NCBI GenBank assembly: GCA_015056565.1
Contig: SVGB01000004.1
Location: 98,875 to 162,874, forward strand
Length of the DNA stretch: 64,000 bases
Source of the DNA: Butyrivibrio sp.
Lineage (GTDB): Bacteria > Bacillota > Clostridia > Lachnospirales > Lachnospiraceae
Direction of reading: 5' to 3'
Shown here: positions 38,000 to 46,266 of the stretch, one piece after another
How positions within the stretch are numbered: position 1 is the stretch's first letter
Layout of the letters: every line of letters starts with the position of its first letter
Program-made: the position numbers and the translations under genes
Notes under the pieces: model-generated
What the model was told of the DNA's origin: nothing
Seen by the model: only the letters and a program-made list of their open reading frames with translations
Database searches by the model: none

Positions 38000-39580
38000 A
38001 TGGCTAATTGGAACAATCTCGACACACTCAAATCTTTTCAGAACCTTTTCAATATCTCTAATGTTGATATTGCGGAAGAGATGGCTGGAACAAGTGGCGC
38101 CGACAGAGTTAAGAAGTACTCAGTATCTATGGCAGCAGGTCTTTCTTACAACTATGCTGCAAAAGAAGTTAACGATGAGATTCTTGATGCACTTAAGAGT
38201 CTTGCAGCAGAGGCTGAGCTTTCAGAGAAGTTTGAAGCTCTTTACAATGGCGAAGTTATAAACACAGGAGAGAAGCGTCTTGTACTTCACCAGCTCACAA
38301 GAGGTCAGCTTGGCGATAAGGTCATGGCTGATGGAGTTGACAAGAGAGAGTTCTATTTAAATGAACAGAAGAGAATTGCTGAGTTTGCAAACAAGGTTCA
38401 CTCTGGCGAGATCACAAATGCAAAGGGTGAGAAGTTTACAACAGTAGTTCAGATCGGTATCGGTGGATCAGATCTTGGTCCTAGAGCTATGTATCTTGCT
38501 CTTGAGAACTGGGCTAAAAAGAACGGATGCTTTAAGATGGATGCAAAGTTCATCAGTAACGTAGATCCTGATGATGCATCTGCAGTTCTTAATTCTATCG
38601 ATGTTGCTCACTCAATATTCATTCTTGTTTCTAAGTCAGGTACAACACTTGAGACTCTTACAAATGAGTCCTTCGTAATAGATGCATTAAAGAAGCAGGG
38701 TCTTGATGCTGGTAAGCACATGATCGCTGTAACATCACAGACATCACCTCTTGCTAAGAGCGACAACTACCTTGAGGCTTTCTTTATGGATGACTATATT
38801 GGTGGACGTTACTCATCAACATCAGGAGTTGGTGGAGCAGTTCTTTCACTTGCTTTTGGTCCTGAGATTTTTGCAAGATTCCTTGATGGCGCTGCAGCTG
38901 AGGACAAGCTTGCAACAGAAAAAGACCTTCTTAAGAACCCCGCTATGCTTGATGCCCTCATCGGCGTTTATGAGAGAAACGTACTTGGATATGACAGCAC
39001 TGCTGTTCTTCCATATTCTCAGGCGCTTAGCCGATTCCCTGCTCACCTTCAGCAGCTTGATATGGAGTCCAATGGTAAGAGTGTAAACAGATTTGGCGAG
39101 CCAATCGACTATGTGACAGGACCTATCATCTTTGGTGAGCCTGGTACAAACGGACAGCACTCATTCTACCAGCTCCTTCATCAGGGAACAGACATCATTC
39201 CTCTTCAGTTCATCGGCTTTAAGAACAGCCAGCTCAGGAACGATGTAGATATCCAGGGCAGCACCAGCCAGCAGAAGCTCTGTGCTAACGTAGCAGCTCA
39301 GATTGTAGCATTTGCCTGCGGTAAGGAAGATGACAACCTCAACAAGAACTTTGAGGGTGGACGTCCTTCAAGCATCATCATTGGCGATGAACTTACACCA
39401 GAAGCGCTTGGAGCACTTCTTTCACACTTCGAGAACAAGGTTATGTTCCAGGGCTTTGCATGGAATATCAACAGCTTTGACCAGGAAGGCGTTCAGCTTG
39501 GTAAGGTACTTGCCAAGAAGGTTCTTGCTCATGAGACAGACGGAGCACTTGCTGAGTACGCTAAGCTTCTTAATATCTGA
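38000..39580 (+). CDS. pgi: Glucose-6-phosphate isomerase
   Basis: A 526-residue isomerase that interconverts glucose-6-phosphate and fructose-6-phosphate. The sugar-phosphate SIS regions show VVQIGIGGSDLGPRAMYLAL and ILVSKSGTTLETLTNE. Family signatures are GGRYSSTSGVGG and GEPGTNGQHSFYQLLHQG, with the catalytic Glu in the latter. The C terminus carries NSFDQEGVQLGKVLAKKVL with a conserved Lys. It is monocistronic: its own promoter, a cre-like site, GGAGG before the ATG and a terminator after the stop. Confidence 0.97.
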   Translation: MANWNNLDTLKSFQNLFNISNVDIAEEMAGTSGADRVKKYSVSMAAGLSYNYAAKEVNDEILDALKSLAAEAELSEKFEALYNGEVINTGEKRLVLHQLTRGQLGDKVMADGVDKREFYLNEQKRIAEFANKVHSGEITNAKGEKFTTVVQIGIGGSDLGPRAMYLALENWAKKNGCFKMDAKFISNVDPDDASAVLNSIDVAHSIFILVSKSGTTLETLTNESFVIDALKKQGLDAGKHMIAVTSQTSPLAKSDNYLEAFFMDDYIGGRYSSTSGVGGAVLSLAFGPEIFARFLDGAAAEDKLATEKDLLKNPAMLDALIGVYERNVLGYDSTAVLPYSQALSRFPAHLQQLDMESNGKSVNRFGEPIDYVTGPIIFGEPGTNGQHSFYQLLHQGTDIIPLQFIGFKNSQLRNDVDIQGSTSQQKLCANVAAQIVAFACGKEDDNLNKNFEGGRPSSIIIGDELTPEALGALLSHFENKVMFQGFAWNINSFDQEGVQLGKVLAKKVLAHETDGALAEYAKLLNI

Positions 39581-39598
39581 TAATAGTTTAAATACTTT

Positions 39599-39640
39599 CA
39601 AAAGGCGTTACACTTTAGGTGTAGCGCCTTTATCTTTGTT
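39599..39640 (+). terminator. Terminator after pgi
   Basis: AAAGGCGTTACAC (39601-39613) pairs with GTGTAGCGCCTTT (39619-39631) over 13 bp with one wobble, followed by ATCTTTGTT. The arms share the core GGCGTTACAC/GTGTAGCGCC with two other terminators in the window. Confidence 0.85.
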
Positions 39641-39667
39641 AAAATATAGTAAAATTCTCTGAAAATA

Positions 39668-39676
39668 TGATATACT
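39668..39676 (+). promoter_or_regulatory. Possible extended -10 promoter of the 39.7 kb two-component operon
   Basis: TGATATACT matches an extended -10 (TGnTATAAT-like). No clear -35 is seen. The kinase ATG follows 24 bases later. Confidence 0.4.
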
Positions 39677-39699
39677 TAGATAAGGTTTAGGGGGACATA

Positions 39700-41211
39700 A
39701 TGCGATTCCGTACAAAACTCTTGATAACGTCATTGGCAATCGTAGTCATTCCGCTAATTCTTTCATTTGGTACATACCTGGCGTTGGGGCGCTATCTTGT
39801 CCACAAGCAGCAAGTGGGGCAATTCTCTACTGCGATTGATTATGGAATGGTATCCGACCCCGGTGGAACCTTTGCGGAGATGACTGATGATCTGGTAAAA
39901 GAAATTGCCATCAATATGTTCATTGATCCGTATATTTTGGAGCGTGAAGAGTATTTGGAGGAACTGGATTCACAGATTGCCTCCAAGTATTCCTTTATCA
40001 TTGTTAAAAAGGCAAATGATATATATTATGTTGCCAATAGGGATAGATCCAAGGCGGTTATTTCAGAACTTCCTGGCTATGGAAATGGCATAGAAGGTAT
40101 ATATTACACGCCTTCGAGACATCTTGTAAGGCAGATAGATTTCACATTTTCTGATGGATCAAGGGGAAGTCTTTACTTTATCTCAAGCATCAGAACAGCA
40201 CTTACAACATCAATCCTGATCTACATGGCAGTTGCTGTTATCTTTATTCTGGCGATTACCAGCGTACTTCTTACAATGTGGATCGGTCGAAGTTTCTTTA
40301 GACCAATAGATGAGCTCAATGTTGCCATGCAGCATATCAAGGATGGCAATTTTGACTATATACTTCCTACAGACGTCAAGGAGAAGGGCGAGATTGGAGC
40401 CATGTACCGCAACTATGAGGACATGAGACTAAGGCTTAAGGAATCCGCCGAAGAAAAGATCGAAAGGGAAAAGCAGAACAAAGAGCTTATAAGTAACATC
40501 TCCCACGACCTTAAGACGCCTATCACTGCTATTAAGGGTTATTCCCAGGGCCTTATCGAAGGCGTTGCAGACAGTCCTGAAAAGCAGATGAAATACATTA
40601 AGATCATTAACTCTAAAGCTAATGATATGAACAACCTGATCAATGAGCTGACGCTTTATTCCAGCATTGATAACAACAGGATTCCATATAATTTTGTTAA
40701 GCTGAATGTGGCAGATTACTTTGGAGACTGCATAGAGGAGATTGGTGCAGACCTCGACAGCAGAGGCATCAAACTCAACTATTCAAATCTCACTTCGCCA
40801 GATACCCAGATAGTTGCAGATCCTGAGCAGATAAAGAGGGTTATCAACAACGTGGTGAGCAATAGTGTCAAGTATCTCGGAAGGGATGATGGCACAGGAG
40901 AGATAGATATTCGCATACTCGATGAAATTGATTCAGTAAGAGTAGAGCTTGAGGACAATGGACGAGGAATCGCACAGAAGGATATTCCAAATATCTTTGA
41001 CAGATTCTACAGAACAGACTCCTCCAGAAACTCTAAACAGGGTGGAAGCGGAATAGGTCTTTCCATTGTTAAAAAGATTATAGAAGATCATGGCGGATAT
41101 ATTTGGGCTACCAGCCATGAAGGTGAAGGAACCTGTATGCACTTCGTTCTTAGGAAATTCATCGATTATGCAGACGGTTCAGACACAGTTACGGTAGAAC
41201 ATGAAACATAA
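39700..41211 (+). CDS. Sensor histidine kinase (HAMP, HisKA, HATPase)
   Basis: A 503-residue membrane kinase. The first helix is about residues 8-30 (LLITSLAIVVIPLILSFGTY). An extracellular region of about 130 residues and a second helix (about 168-193, SILIYMAVAVIFILAITSVL) lead to a HAMP domain. The phosphoacceptor is in ISNISHDLKTPITAIKGYSQ. The ATPase domain has NNVVSNSVKYL, DNGRGIAQKD, the F box FDRFYRTDSSR and GGSGIGLSIVKKI. It lies 20 bases before its response regulator. The stimulus is not evident from sequence. Confidence 0.92.
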   Translation: MRFRTKLLITSLAIVVIPLILSFGTYLALGRYLVHKQQVGQFSTAIDYGMVSDPGGTFAEMTDDLVKEIAINMFIDPYILEREEYLEELDSQIASKYSFIIVKKANDIYYVANRDRSKAVISELPGYGNGIEGIYYTPSRHLVRQIDFTFSDGSRGSLYFISSIRTALTTSILIYMAVAVIFILAITSVLLTMWIGRSFFRPIDELNVAMQHIKDGNFDYILPTDVKEKGEIGAMYRNYEDMRLRLKESAEEKIEREKQNKELISNISHDLKTPITAIKGYSQGLIEGVADSPEKQMKYIKIINSKANDMNNLINELTLYSSIDNNRIPYNFVKLNVADYFGDCIEEIGADLDSRGIKLNYSNLTSPDTQIVADPEQIKRVINNVVSNSVKYLGRDDGTGEIDIRILDEIDSVRVELEDNGRGIAQKDIPNIFDRFYRTDSSRNSKQGGSGIGLSIVKKIIEDHGGYIWATSHEGEGTCMHFVLRKFIDYADGSDTVTVEHET

Positions 41212-41231
41212 TAGAAAGGCAGAGAGGGTGT

Positions 41232-41921
41232 ATGAGCAAAATACTTATTGTTGAGGATGAAGAGGCGATTGCTGACCTTGAGAAGGATTATCTCGAACTT
41301 AGCGGTTTTGACGTAACAATTGAGAATACTGGAGATGCAGGTCTTGCCACAGCGCTTGCTGAGGACTTTGACCTTATCATTCTGGACCTCATGCTTCCAG
41401 GAATGGATGGATTTGAGGTATGTAAGCACGTCAGAGAAAAGAAGGATGTGCCGATCCTTATGGTATCAGCTAAAAAGGATGATATCGATAAGATAAGAGG
41501 TCTTGGTCTTGGTGCTGATGACTACATCACCAAGCCATTTAGCCCATCTGAGCTTGTAGCCAGAGTTAAGGCTCACATGGCAAGATACTCAAGACTTGTT
41601 GGATCAGGTCATGAGAACAATGACTTTGTAGAGATCCGTGGTCTTAAGATCGATAAGACTGCAAGAAGAGTATACGTTGATGATCAGGAAAAGAGCTTCA
41701 CAACCAAGGAGTTCGATCTTCTTACTTTCCTTGCAGAGAATCCAAACCACGTATTTACCAAGGAAGAGCTCTTTAGAAAGATCTGGAACATGGATTCCAT
41801 CGGTGATATCGCAACTGTAACAGTTCATATCAAGAAGATCCGTGAGAAGATCGAATATGATACCTCTAATCCACAGTACATTGAGACAATCTGGGGCGTA
41901 GGTTACAGATTTAAGGTTTGA
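41232..41921 (+). CDS. Response regulator, OmpR/PhoB family
   Basis: A 229-residue regulator. The receiver domain (about 1-115) has ILIVEDEEAIADL, the phospho-Asp in DLIILDLMLPGMDG, and the Lys in YITKPFSPSEL. The C-terminal winged helix (about 130-228) has the typical KSFTTKEFDLLTFLAENPN and ETIWGVGYRFKV. It follows its cognate kinase, and its stop lies one base before the next start, so the pseudouridine synthase is probably in the same transcript. Confidence 0.94.
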   Translation: MSKILIVEDEEAIADLEKDYLELSGFDVTIENTGDAGLATALAEDFDLIILDLMLPGMDGFEVCKHVREKKDVPILMVSAKKDDIDKIRGLGLGADDYITKPFSPSELVARVKAHMARYSRLVGSGHENNDFVEIRGLKIDKTARRVYVDDQEKSFTTKEFDLLTFLAENPNHVFTKEELFRKIWNMDSIGDIATVTVHIKKIREKIEYDTSNPQYIETIWGVGYRFKV

Positions 41922-41922
41922 T

Positions 41923-42702
41923 ATGCGTGATACTATAAGAGTTATCTATGAGGATCAGGATCTGCTGGTTTGTCACAAGGCTGCAGGAATGGCAACTGAA
42001 GGGGCAAGAGCAGGAAGACTTGACCTTATAAGCGCAGCAAGGAATTACCTTGCTCGCAAAAATAGAGAAGACGATAAAGGGCGGCAAAGAAATTTGCCGC
42101 CCTATGTTGCTACTATAAACAGGCTGGATCAGGCGGTTGAGGGCGTTATTGTCCTTGCCAGGAACAAGAAGGCAGCTTCAGATCTTGCGCAGCAGATAAA
42201 AAATAAAAGTGCAAAGAAGTACTATTATGCCCTGTGCATGGGGCAGTTCCCAGAAAAGAAAGGAAAACTACAGGATTTTGTCATAAGAAGAGAGGACACT
42301 GGTCTTGCCCAGGTTATAAGTGAAAGTGAGAAAGATTCTTTTTCAGATGGTGCTGTCACCTTGTCACCAGGAGAGAAGGTAAGGCTTATTGGCGGCGATG
42401 TAAAAAAAGCTGAACTTGAGTATGAGGTCGTAGCTGAAAACGAGAAAGAAACGCTACTTAGAGTGCATCTTCTTACAGGGCGCTTTCATCAGATCAGGGT
42501 TCAGCTGTCACACCTGGGTCATCCGATCCTTGGTGATAGCAAGTACGGGAACGCAGACAGCATGAGCCTTTCAAAAGAGCTTGGTATAGAAAATGTGTGC
42601 CTTGCAGCCTATAAGTATGGCATCAGGCATCCAGGCACCAGAAAAAATGTGGAGTTTGAGATTACACCAGACAATCAGGCAATAAGAGATATGCTGCCAT
42701 GA
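41923..42702 (+). CDS. RluA-family pseudouridine synthase
   Basis: A 259-residue enzyme that isomerises uridine to pseudouridine in rRNA or tRNA. It opens IRVIYEDQDLLVCHKAAGMA. The catalytic motif is INRLDQAVEGVIVLARN, with the active Asp kept but HRLDxxTSG changed to NRLDQAVEG. The second family block KKYYYALCMGQFPEKKGKL and LLTGRFHQIRVQLSHLGHPI, ILGDSKYG follow. No S4 domain is present. The RNA target is unknown. It overlaps neither neighbour and sits 12 bases before the O-antigen-ligase-like gene. Confidence 0.92.
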   Translation: MRDTIRVIYEDQDLLVCHKAAGMATEGARAGRLDLISAARNYLARKNREDDKGRQRNLPPYVATINRLDQAVEGVIVLARNKKAASDLAQQIKNKSAKKYYYALCMGQFPEKKGKLQDFVIRREDTGLAQVISESEKDSFSDGAVTLSPGEKVRLIGGDVKKAELEYEVVAENEKETLLRVHLLTGRFHQIRVQLSHLGHPILGDSKYGNADSMSLSKELGIENVCLAAYKYGIRHPGTRKNVEFEITPDNQAIRDMLP

Positions 42703-42714
42703 CAGGGAGATCAA

Positions 42715-44139
42715 ATGCTTTCTAAATACCTAAGATATGGTTATCTGATCACAATATGTACTATACTCCCGCTGTACATGACGCATGGGTACCATGAACT
42801 TGGGGAGAGCAAGGCTGTAGCTTACATTGTTATAAGCCTCATCTTTGCCCTTCTTTTTTTGATTATCCAGAATAGAAACTTCTTTAAGCCAGGGAAAATT
42901 CCTTCCCTGCTTTCTTATGCCCTTTTGGCATTTCTTTTTTCAAATGTATTAAGTTTCATCTATTCCATAGAAAAAAAGATCAGCTTCCTGGGGCTTTCAG
43001 GATGGAGAAACGGGCTTTTGACTACTTTCCTTTGCCTGTTTTTCTTTTACGTGTTTTATGAAGAGGAGAGGTTAAGCGTCTATTTAATGGCGATGATCCT
43101 CATAACACCCTTTGCCCAGAGTATCCTTGTTATCCTGAACAGATTTGATGTTTATCCTTTTGAAATATATGGTAAAAACTCAGCTTTTGTGGCAACAATA
43201 GGCAATATCAACTGGCTTGTTTGCTATATGTCAGTGTTTGCGCCACTTGGCATTGGCCTTTGCTACACCAGAAAGCTCTTTTCAAAAGAGTTTTTTATTC
43301 TTTCCGGATATGTATTTATACTTCTGACGGCGTTTATGCTTCAGGGAAGTGACAGCGCTGCCCTGGTGGTGTCTTCGTCCTTTGTTGTTTTACTGTTCTT
43401 TGCCATAAGCTCAAGAGAAGGCTTCAGGAAGTACCTGGCGATGCTGTTTATCCTGGGGCTTTCCATGGAAATCGCCATGGTCATCTACTCAGCCTTTAGG
43501 GAGAGGTATGTTTACGAGGATAATCTTCTTCTTTCTGTGTGCAGGCTCCATACAGGACTTGTTCTTATGGCTTTTGTCTTTTTTATGATCTGCTTATCAA
43601 GGCTCTTTGAGCTTTTGGGATTTCATTTTATGGAAAAGACATATCGCTATATCGCAGGGTTTATCGTTGCCATAATCCTTCTGACAGGAGCAGTCTATGT
43701 ATTTAAGAATTTTGACCTGTCCATGGGAAACGGAAGGGGCCTTATCTACAGCATGTCCCTTGATATGTTTGGGAGGATGGAGCCGCTTAGAAGGCTTGTT
43801 GGTACTGGACAGGACTGCTTTTGCTCCTATGCATATTCTGATATAGAGACTGCAGATTCGCTCCTAAATATCTTTGGAGGCAACATTCTTACAAATGCCC
43901 ATTGCGCCCCGCTTACAATTCTCATTGAGAGAGGATTTTTGGGCCTTACAACCTACGTTTTACTGATTGCTGTATTTATAAAAGAGATCTTTGCAAAAAG
44001 AAATAAGCACGCAGGTGTTGTTTGCGCGCTTATCTTAGCATCATATTTAATTAATAGTTTTGTCTCTTTTGAGCTGGTGATCTCGATGCCATACCTGTTT
44101 GTGGCACTGGCTATTGGTCTGTCGTACAAAGAGACTTAA
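42715..44139 (+). CDS. O-antigen ligase/polymerase-like membrane protein
   Basis: A 474-residue polytopic protein with about 11 hydrophobic helices, a large extracytoplasmic loop in the last third (with RGLIYSMSLDMFGRMEPLRR and LVGTGQDCFCSYAYSD) and the motif NAHCAPLTILIERGFLGL. That loop pattern is typical of the Wzy_C/O-antigen ligase family, in which similar H-N-x-x-L motifs join glycan chains. In a Gram-positive cell it would act on surface polysaccharide. The last four bases (TTAA) are shared with the stop of the convergent gene. Confidence 0.8.
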   Translation: MLSKYLRYGYLITICTILPLYMTHGYHELGESKAVAYIVISLIFALLFLIIQNRNFFKPGKIPSLLSYALLAFLFSNVLSFIYSIEKKISFLGLSGWRNGLLTTFLCLFFFYVFYEEERLSVYLMAMILITPFAQSILVILNRFDVYPFEIYGKNSAFVATIGNINWLVCYMSVFAPLGIGLCYTRKLFSKEFFILSGYVFILLTAFMLQGSDSAALVVSSSFVVLLFFAISSREGFRKYLAMLFILGLSMEIAMVIYSAFRERYVYEDNLLLSVCRLHTGLVLMAFVFFMICLSRLFELLGFHFMEKTYRYIAGFIVAIILLTGAVYVFKNFDLSMGNGRGLIYSMSLDMFGRMEPLRRLVGTGQDCFCSYAYSDIETADSLLNIFGGNILTNAHCAPLTILIERGFLGLTTYVLLIAVFIKEIFAKRNKHAGVVCALILASYLINSFVSFELVISMPYLFVALAIGLSYKET

Positions 44140-44621
44140 TTAAAATCTGGAACAGGGATGGACTCGTCCAGCTCATGGAAGAAGGTTCTGGTCCTTACAA
44201 GACCAGCCTTGGCATCCTTGTACTCATACAAAAAGCGTTCGCTTATGTTTTCTTCCCCATACATCTGAACACGGCCTGCGTAGGCATTGAGCACGGAAAC
44301 GTAGTGCTTGTCCTGGTTGAACACGTTGAAGATCTCATCTTTTCTTCTTCTTGGATGTTTGCCTGCGAACTTTCTGATGTCCAGCTGAAGATCAACAGCC
44401 AGGGCTCTCTCTCTTTTTCGCACGTTGTGAAGAAGTTCTGAATACTGATCTTCATCGATCTTCTCAAACATGTCGGTGAACTCCAGGCAGCAGGCATTGT
44501 CCGGCAGGCGAAGCCTTACCCTGTCCTGTCCATAGATGTCCTCGATTTCCGCTACAACTGCTGGATCCAGGGGCTTGCCACTGTAATCCAAAATGATAAC
44601 CTTGTCCCCAATTTTGTACAT
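44136..44621 (-). CDS. Hypothetical protein, 161 aa, SH3-like N terminus
   Basis: I cannot name this family. The N terminus MYKIGDKVIILDYSGKPLDP, followed by AVVAEIEDIYGQDRVRLRL, looks like a small beta-barrel of SH3/KOW type (about 1-50). The rest is helical and charged, with a basic stretch GKHPRRRKDEIFNVF and an acidic end. There are no membrane segments. The ATG at 44621 follows AGGAGG by five bases. Codon use is ordinary. It is the only gene on its strand here, convergent with the O-antigen-ligase-like gene. Confidence 0.65.
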   Translation of the reverse strand: MYKIGDKVIILDYSGKPLDPAVVAEIEDIYGQDRVRLRLPDNACCLEFTDMFEKIDEDQYSELLHNVRKRERALAVDLQLDIRKFAGKHPRRRKDEIFNVFNQDKHYVSVLNAYAGRVQMYGEENISERFLYEYKDAKAGLVRTRTFFHELDESIPVPDFN

Positions 44622-44772
44622 AAACACCTCCTGAAATGGATGTTTCTACTACTTATATCATACCATATATCGTTATATTTTTTCTTAATAGTTGTTTTAA
44701 GTTATTTTTAGGTAACACCTTTAGAATGACCTCATAAGATAAAACAACAGGCCACGATAAAGGAGAAAACAA

Positions 44773-45546
44773 ATGGCAGGATTTAAGGATGTGTTTCAGA
44801 GAATAGAAGTGAAATATCTGCTATCCGATAGGCAGTACACGGAGCTGCTTAAGAGGCTGGAAAATATGGCAGCCATCGACAGCTACGGAAAGACGTCTAT
44901 CTTAAACATATATTTTGACACACCGGATTTTAAACTGATCGAAAGATCCCTTGAAAAGCCGGTATACAAGGAAAAGCTGCGGCTTCGTACCTATGGCGTA
45001 GCTTCTGACGACACAAACGCCTTTATTGAGATAAAGAAAAAATACAAGGGCGTTGTCTATAAAAGAAGGATCAACATGCCATATAAAGATGCCATGGATT
45101 ATCTCACCAGGGATAAAGAGCTAAAGGAAAGATCCCAGATATCTGATGAGATTGATTATTTCAAGCACTTTTACAAAGGCCTTAGGCCAGCAATGGCAAT
45201 TTCCTACGACCGCATCGCAATGGCGGGCATCGAAGATCCTGACCTTAGGATCACCTTTGATGAGAACATCAGATGGAGGACTGAGAATTTAAGCCTCACT
45301 GAAGGGAATGTGGGAAAAGACATCCTGCTTCCAGGTCAGCATCTCATGGAGCTTAAGATTGCAGGAGCCATGTCCATGGAGCTTGCAAGGATCCTGGATG
45401 AACTGGAGATCAGAAAGACTTCTTTTTCAAAATATGGAAGAGGCTACATGGAATACATGTATGGTCAGACAAATGAAATGGCAATGAATGGAACAACACC
45501 TGAAGAAATGGGAAACAATATCGTGTCCTTTCGCAAGGCAGTTTAA
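44773..45546 (+). CDS. VTC-domain protein (polyphosphate polymerase-like)
   Basis: A 257-residue cytosolic protein with the VTC tunnel-fold domain. Marks are QRIEVKYLLSDRQY, NIYFDTPDFKLI, EKLRLRTYG, FIEIKKKYKGVVYKRR, AISYDRIAM and LMELKIAGAM. These charged beta strands line the triphosphate tunnel in the yeast vacuolar polyphosphate polymerase. It is followed 24 bases on by a DUF4956 membrane protein, a common bacterial pairing. Polyphosphate synthesis is inferred from the fold; bacterial members are not all shown to be active. Confidence 0.85.
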   Translation: MAGFKDVFQRIEVKYLLSDRQYTELLKRLENMAAIDSYGKTSILNIYFDTPDFKLIERSLEKPVYKEKLRLRTYGVASDDTNAFIEIKKKYKGVVYKRRINMPYKDAMDYLTRDKELKERSQISDEIDYFKHFYKGLRPAMAISYDRIAMAGIEDPDLRITFDENIRWRTENLSLTEGNVGKDILLPGQHLMELKIAGAMSMELARILDELEIRKTSFSKYGRGYMEYMYGQTNEMAMNGTTPEEMGNNIVSFRKAV

Positions 45547-45570
45547 GGAAAATAAAGGAGATTATAAAAA

Positions 45571-46263
45571 ATGGTTACTTCAACAGATTTAATTTTTGGA
45601 TCGATCATGTCAAATGGCACGATCACAGGGACAGCTTTTTTACTTGCTACACTTTGCTCTATCGTAATAGGCGTATTTATTGCTTTCATGTACACAATAA
45701 AAAACAGCTATTCTAAGAGCTACATCATCACACTGGCACTCCTTCCGGCAATCGTTCAGGTTGTGATCATGCTGGTAAATGGCAATATCGGCGCAGGAGT
45801 TGCAGTTGCAGGCGCATTTTCACTTGTAAGATTCAGATCAGCACCTGGTTCAGGAAAAGAGATCACAAGCATCTTCCTTGCTATGGCAGTGGGACTTGCC
45901 ACAGGAATGGGCTACATTGGAATAGCAGCTCTTTTCGCAGTGATCATCACACTGGCAAATCTGATCCTTTCAAATGTAAGCTTTGGAAATGGTGCTAACG
46001 AAGAAAAGACCCTCAAGATAACAGTTCCTGAAGGCCTTGATTTTGAAGGAATATTTGATGATATTTTTGAAAGATACACAACAAAAGCAGATCTTGTAGA
46101 AGTAAAGACATCAGGTATGGGAAGCCTTTACAAGCTCAACTATTCTGTAGTTCTTAGAAGCAAGGCATCCACAAAGGGCATGATCGACGAGATGAGACAA
46201 AGAAATGGAAACCTCGAGATCAGCTGTTCAAGACCTGTAGCAGTAAAATCAGAGGAGCTTTAA
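45571..46263 (+). CDS. DUF4956 membrane protein
   Basis: A 230-residue protein with four predicted helices in residues about 15-140 (TAFLLATLCSIVIGVFIAFM, IITLALLPAIVQVVIMLV and others). The conserved loop AFSLVRFRSAPGSGKEITSI is the DUF4956 signature. A small cytosolic domain (about 145-230) follows, with LKITVPEGLDFEGIFDDIF, resembling an ACT/MgtC-C-like fold. The gene is paired with the VTC-domain gene and probably gives it a membrane partner. AAAGGAG precedes the ATG. Confidence 0.88.
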   Translation: MVTSTDLIFGSIMSNGTITGTAFLLATLCSIVIGVFIAFMYTIKNSYSKSYIITLALLPAIVQVVIMLVNGNIGAGVAVAGAFSLVRFRSAPGSGKEITSIFLAMAVGLATGMGYIGIAALFAVIITLANLILSNVSFGNGANEEKTLKITVPEGLDFEGIFDDIFERYTTKADLVEVKTSGMGSLYKLNYSVVLRSKASTKGMIDEMRQRNGNLEISCSRPVAVKSEEL

Positions 46264-46266
46264 TAC

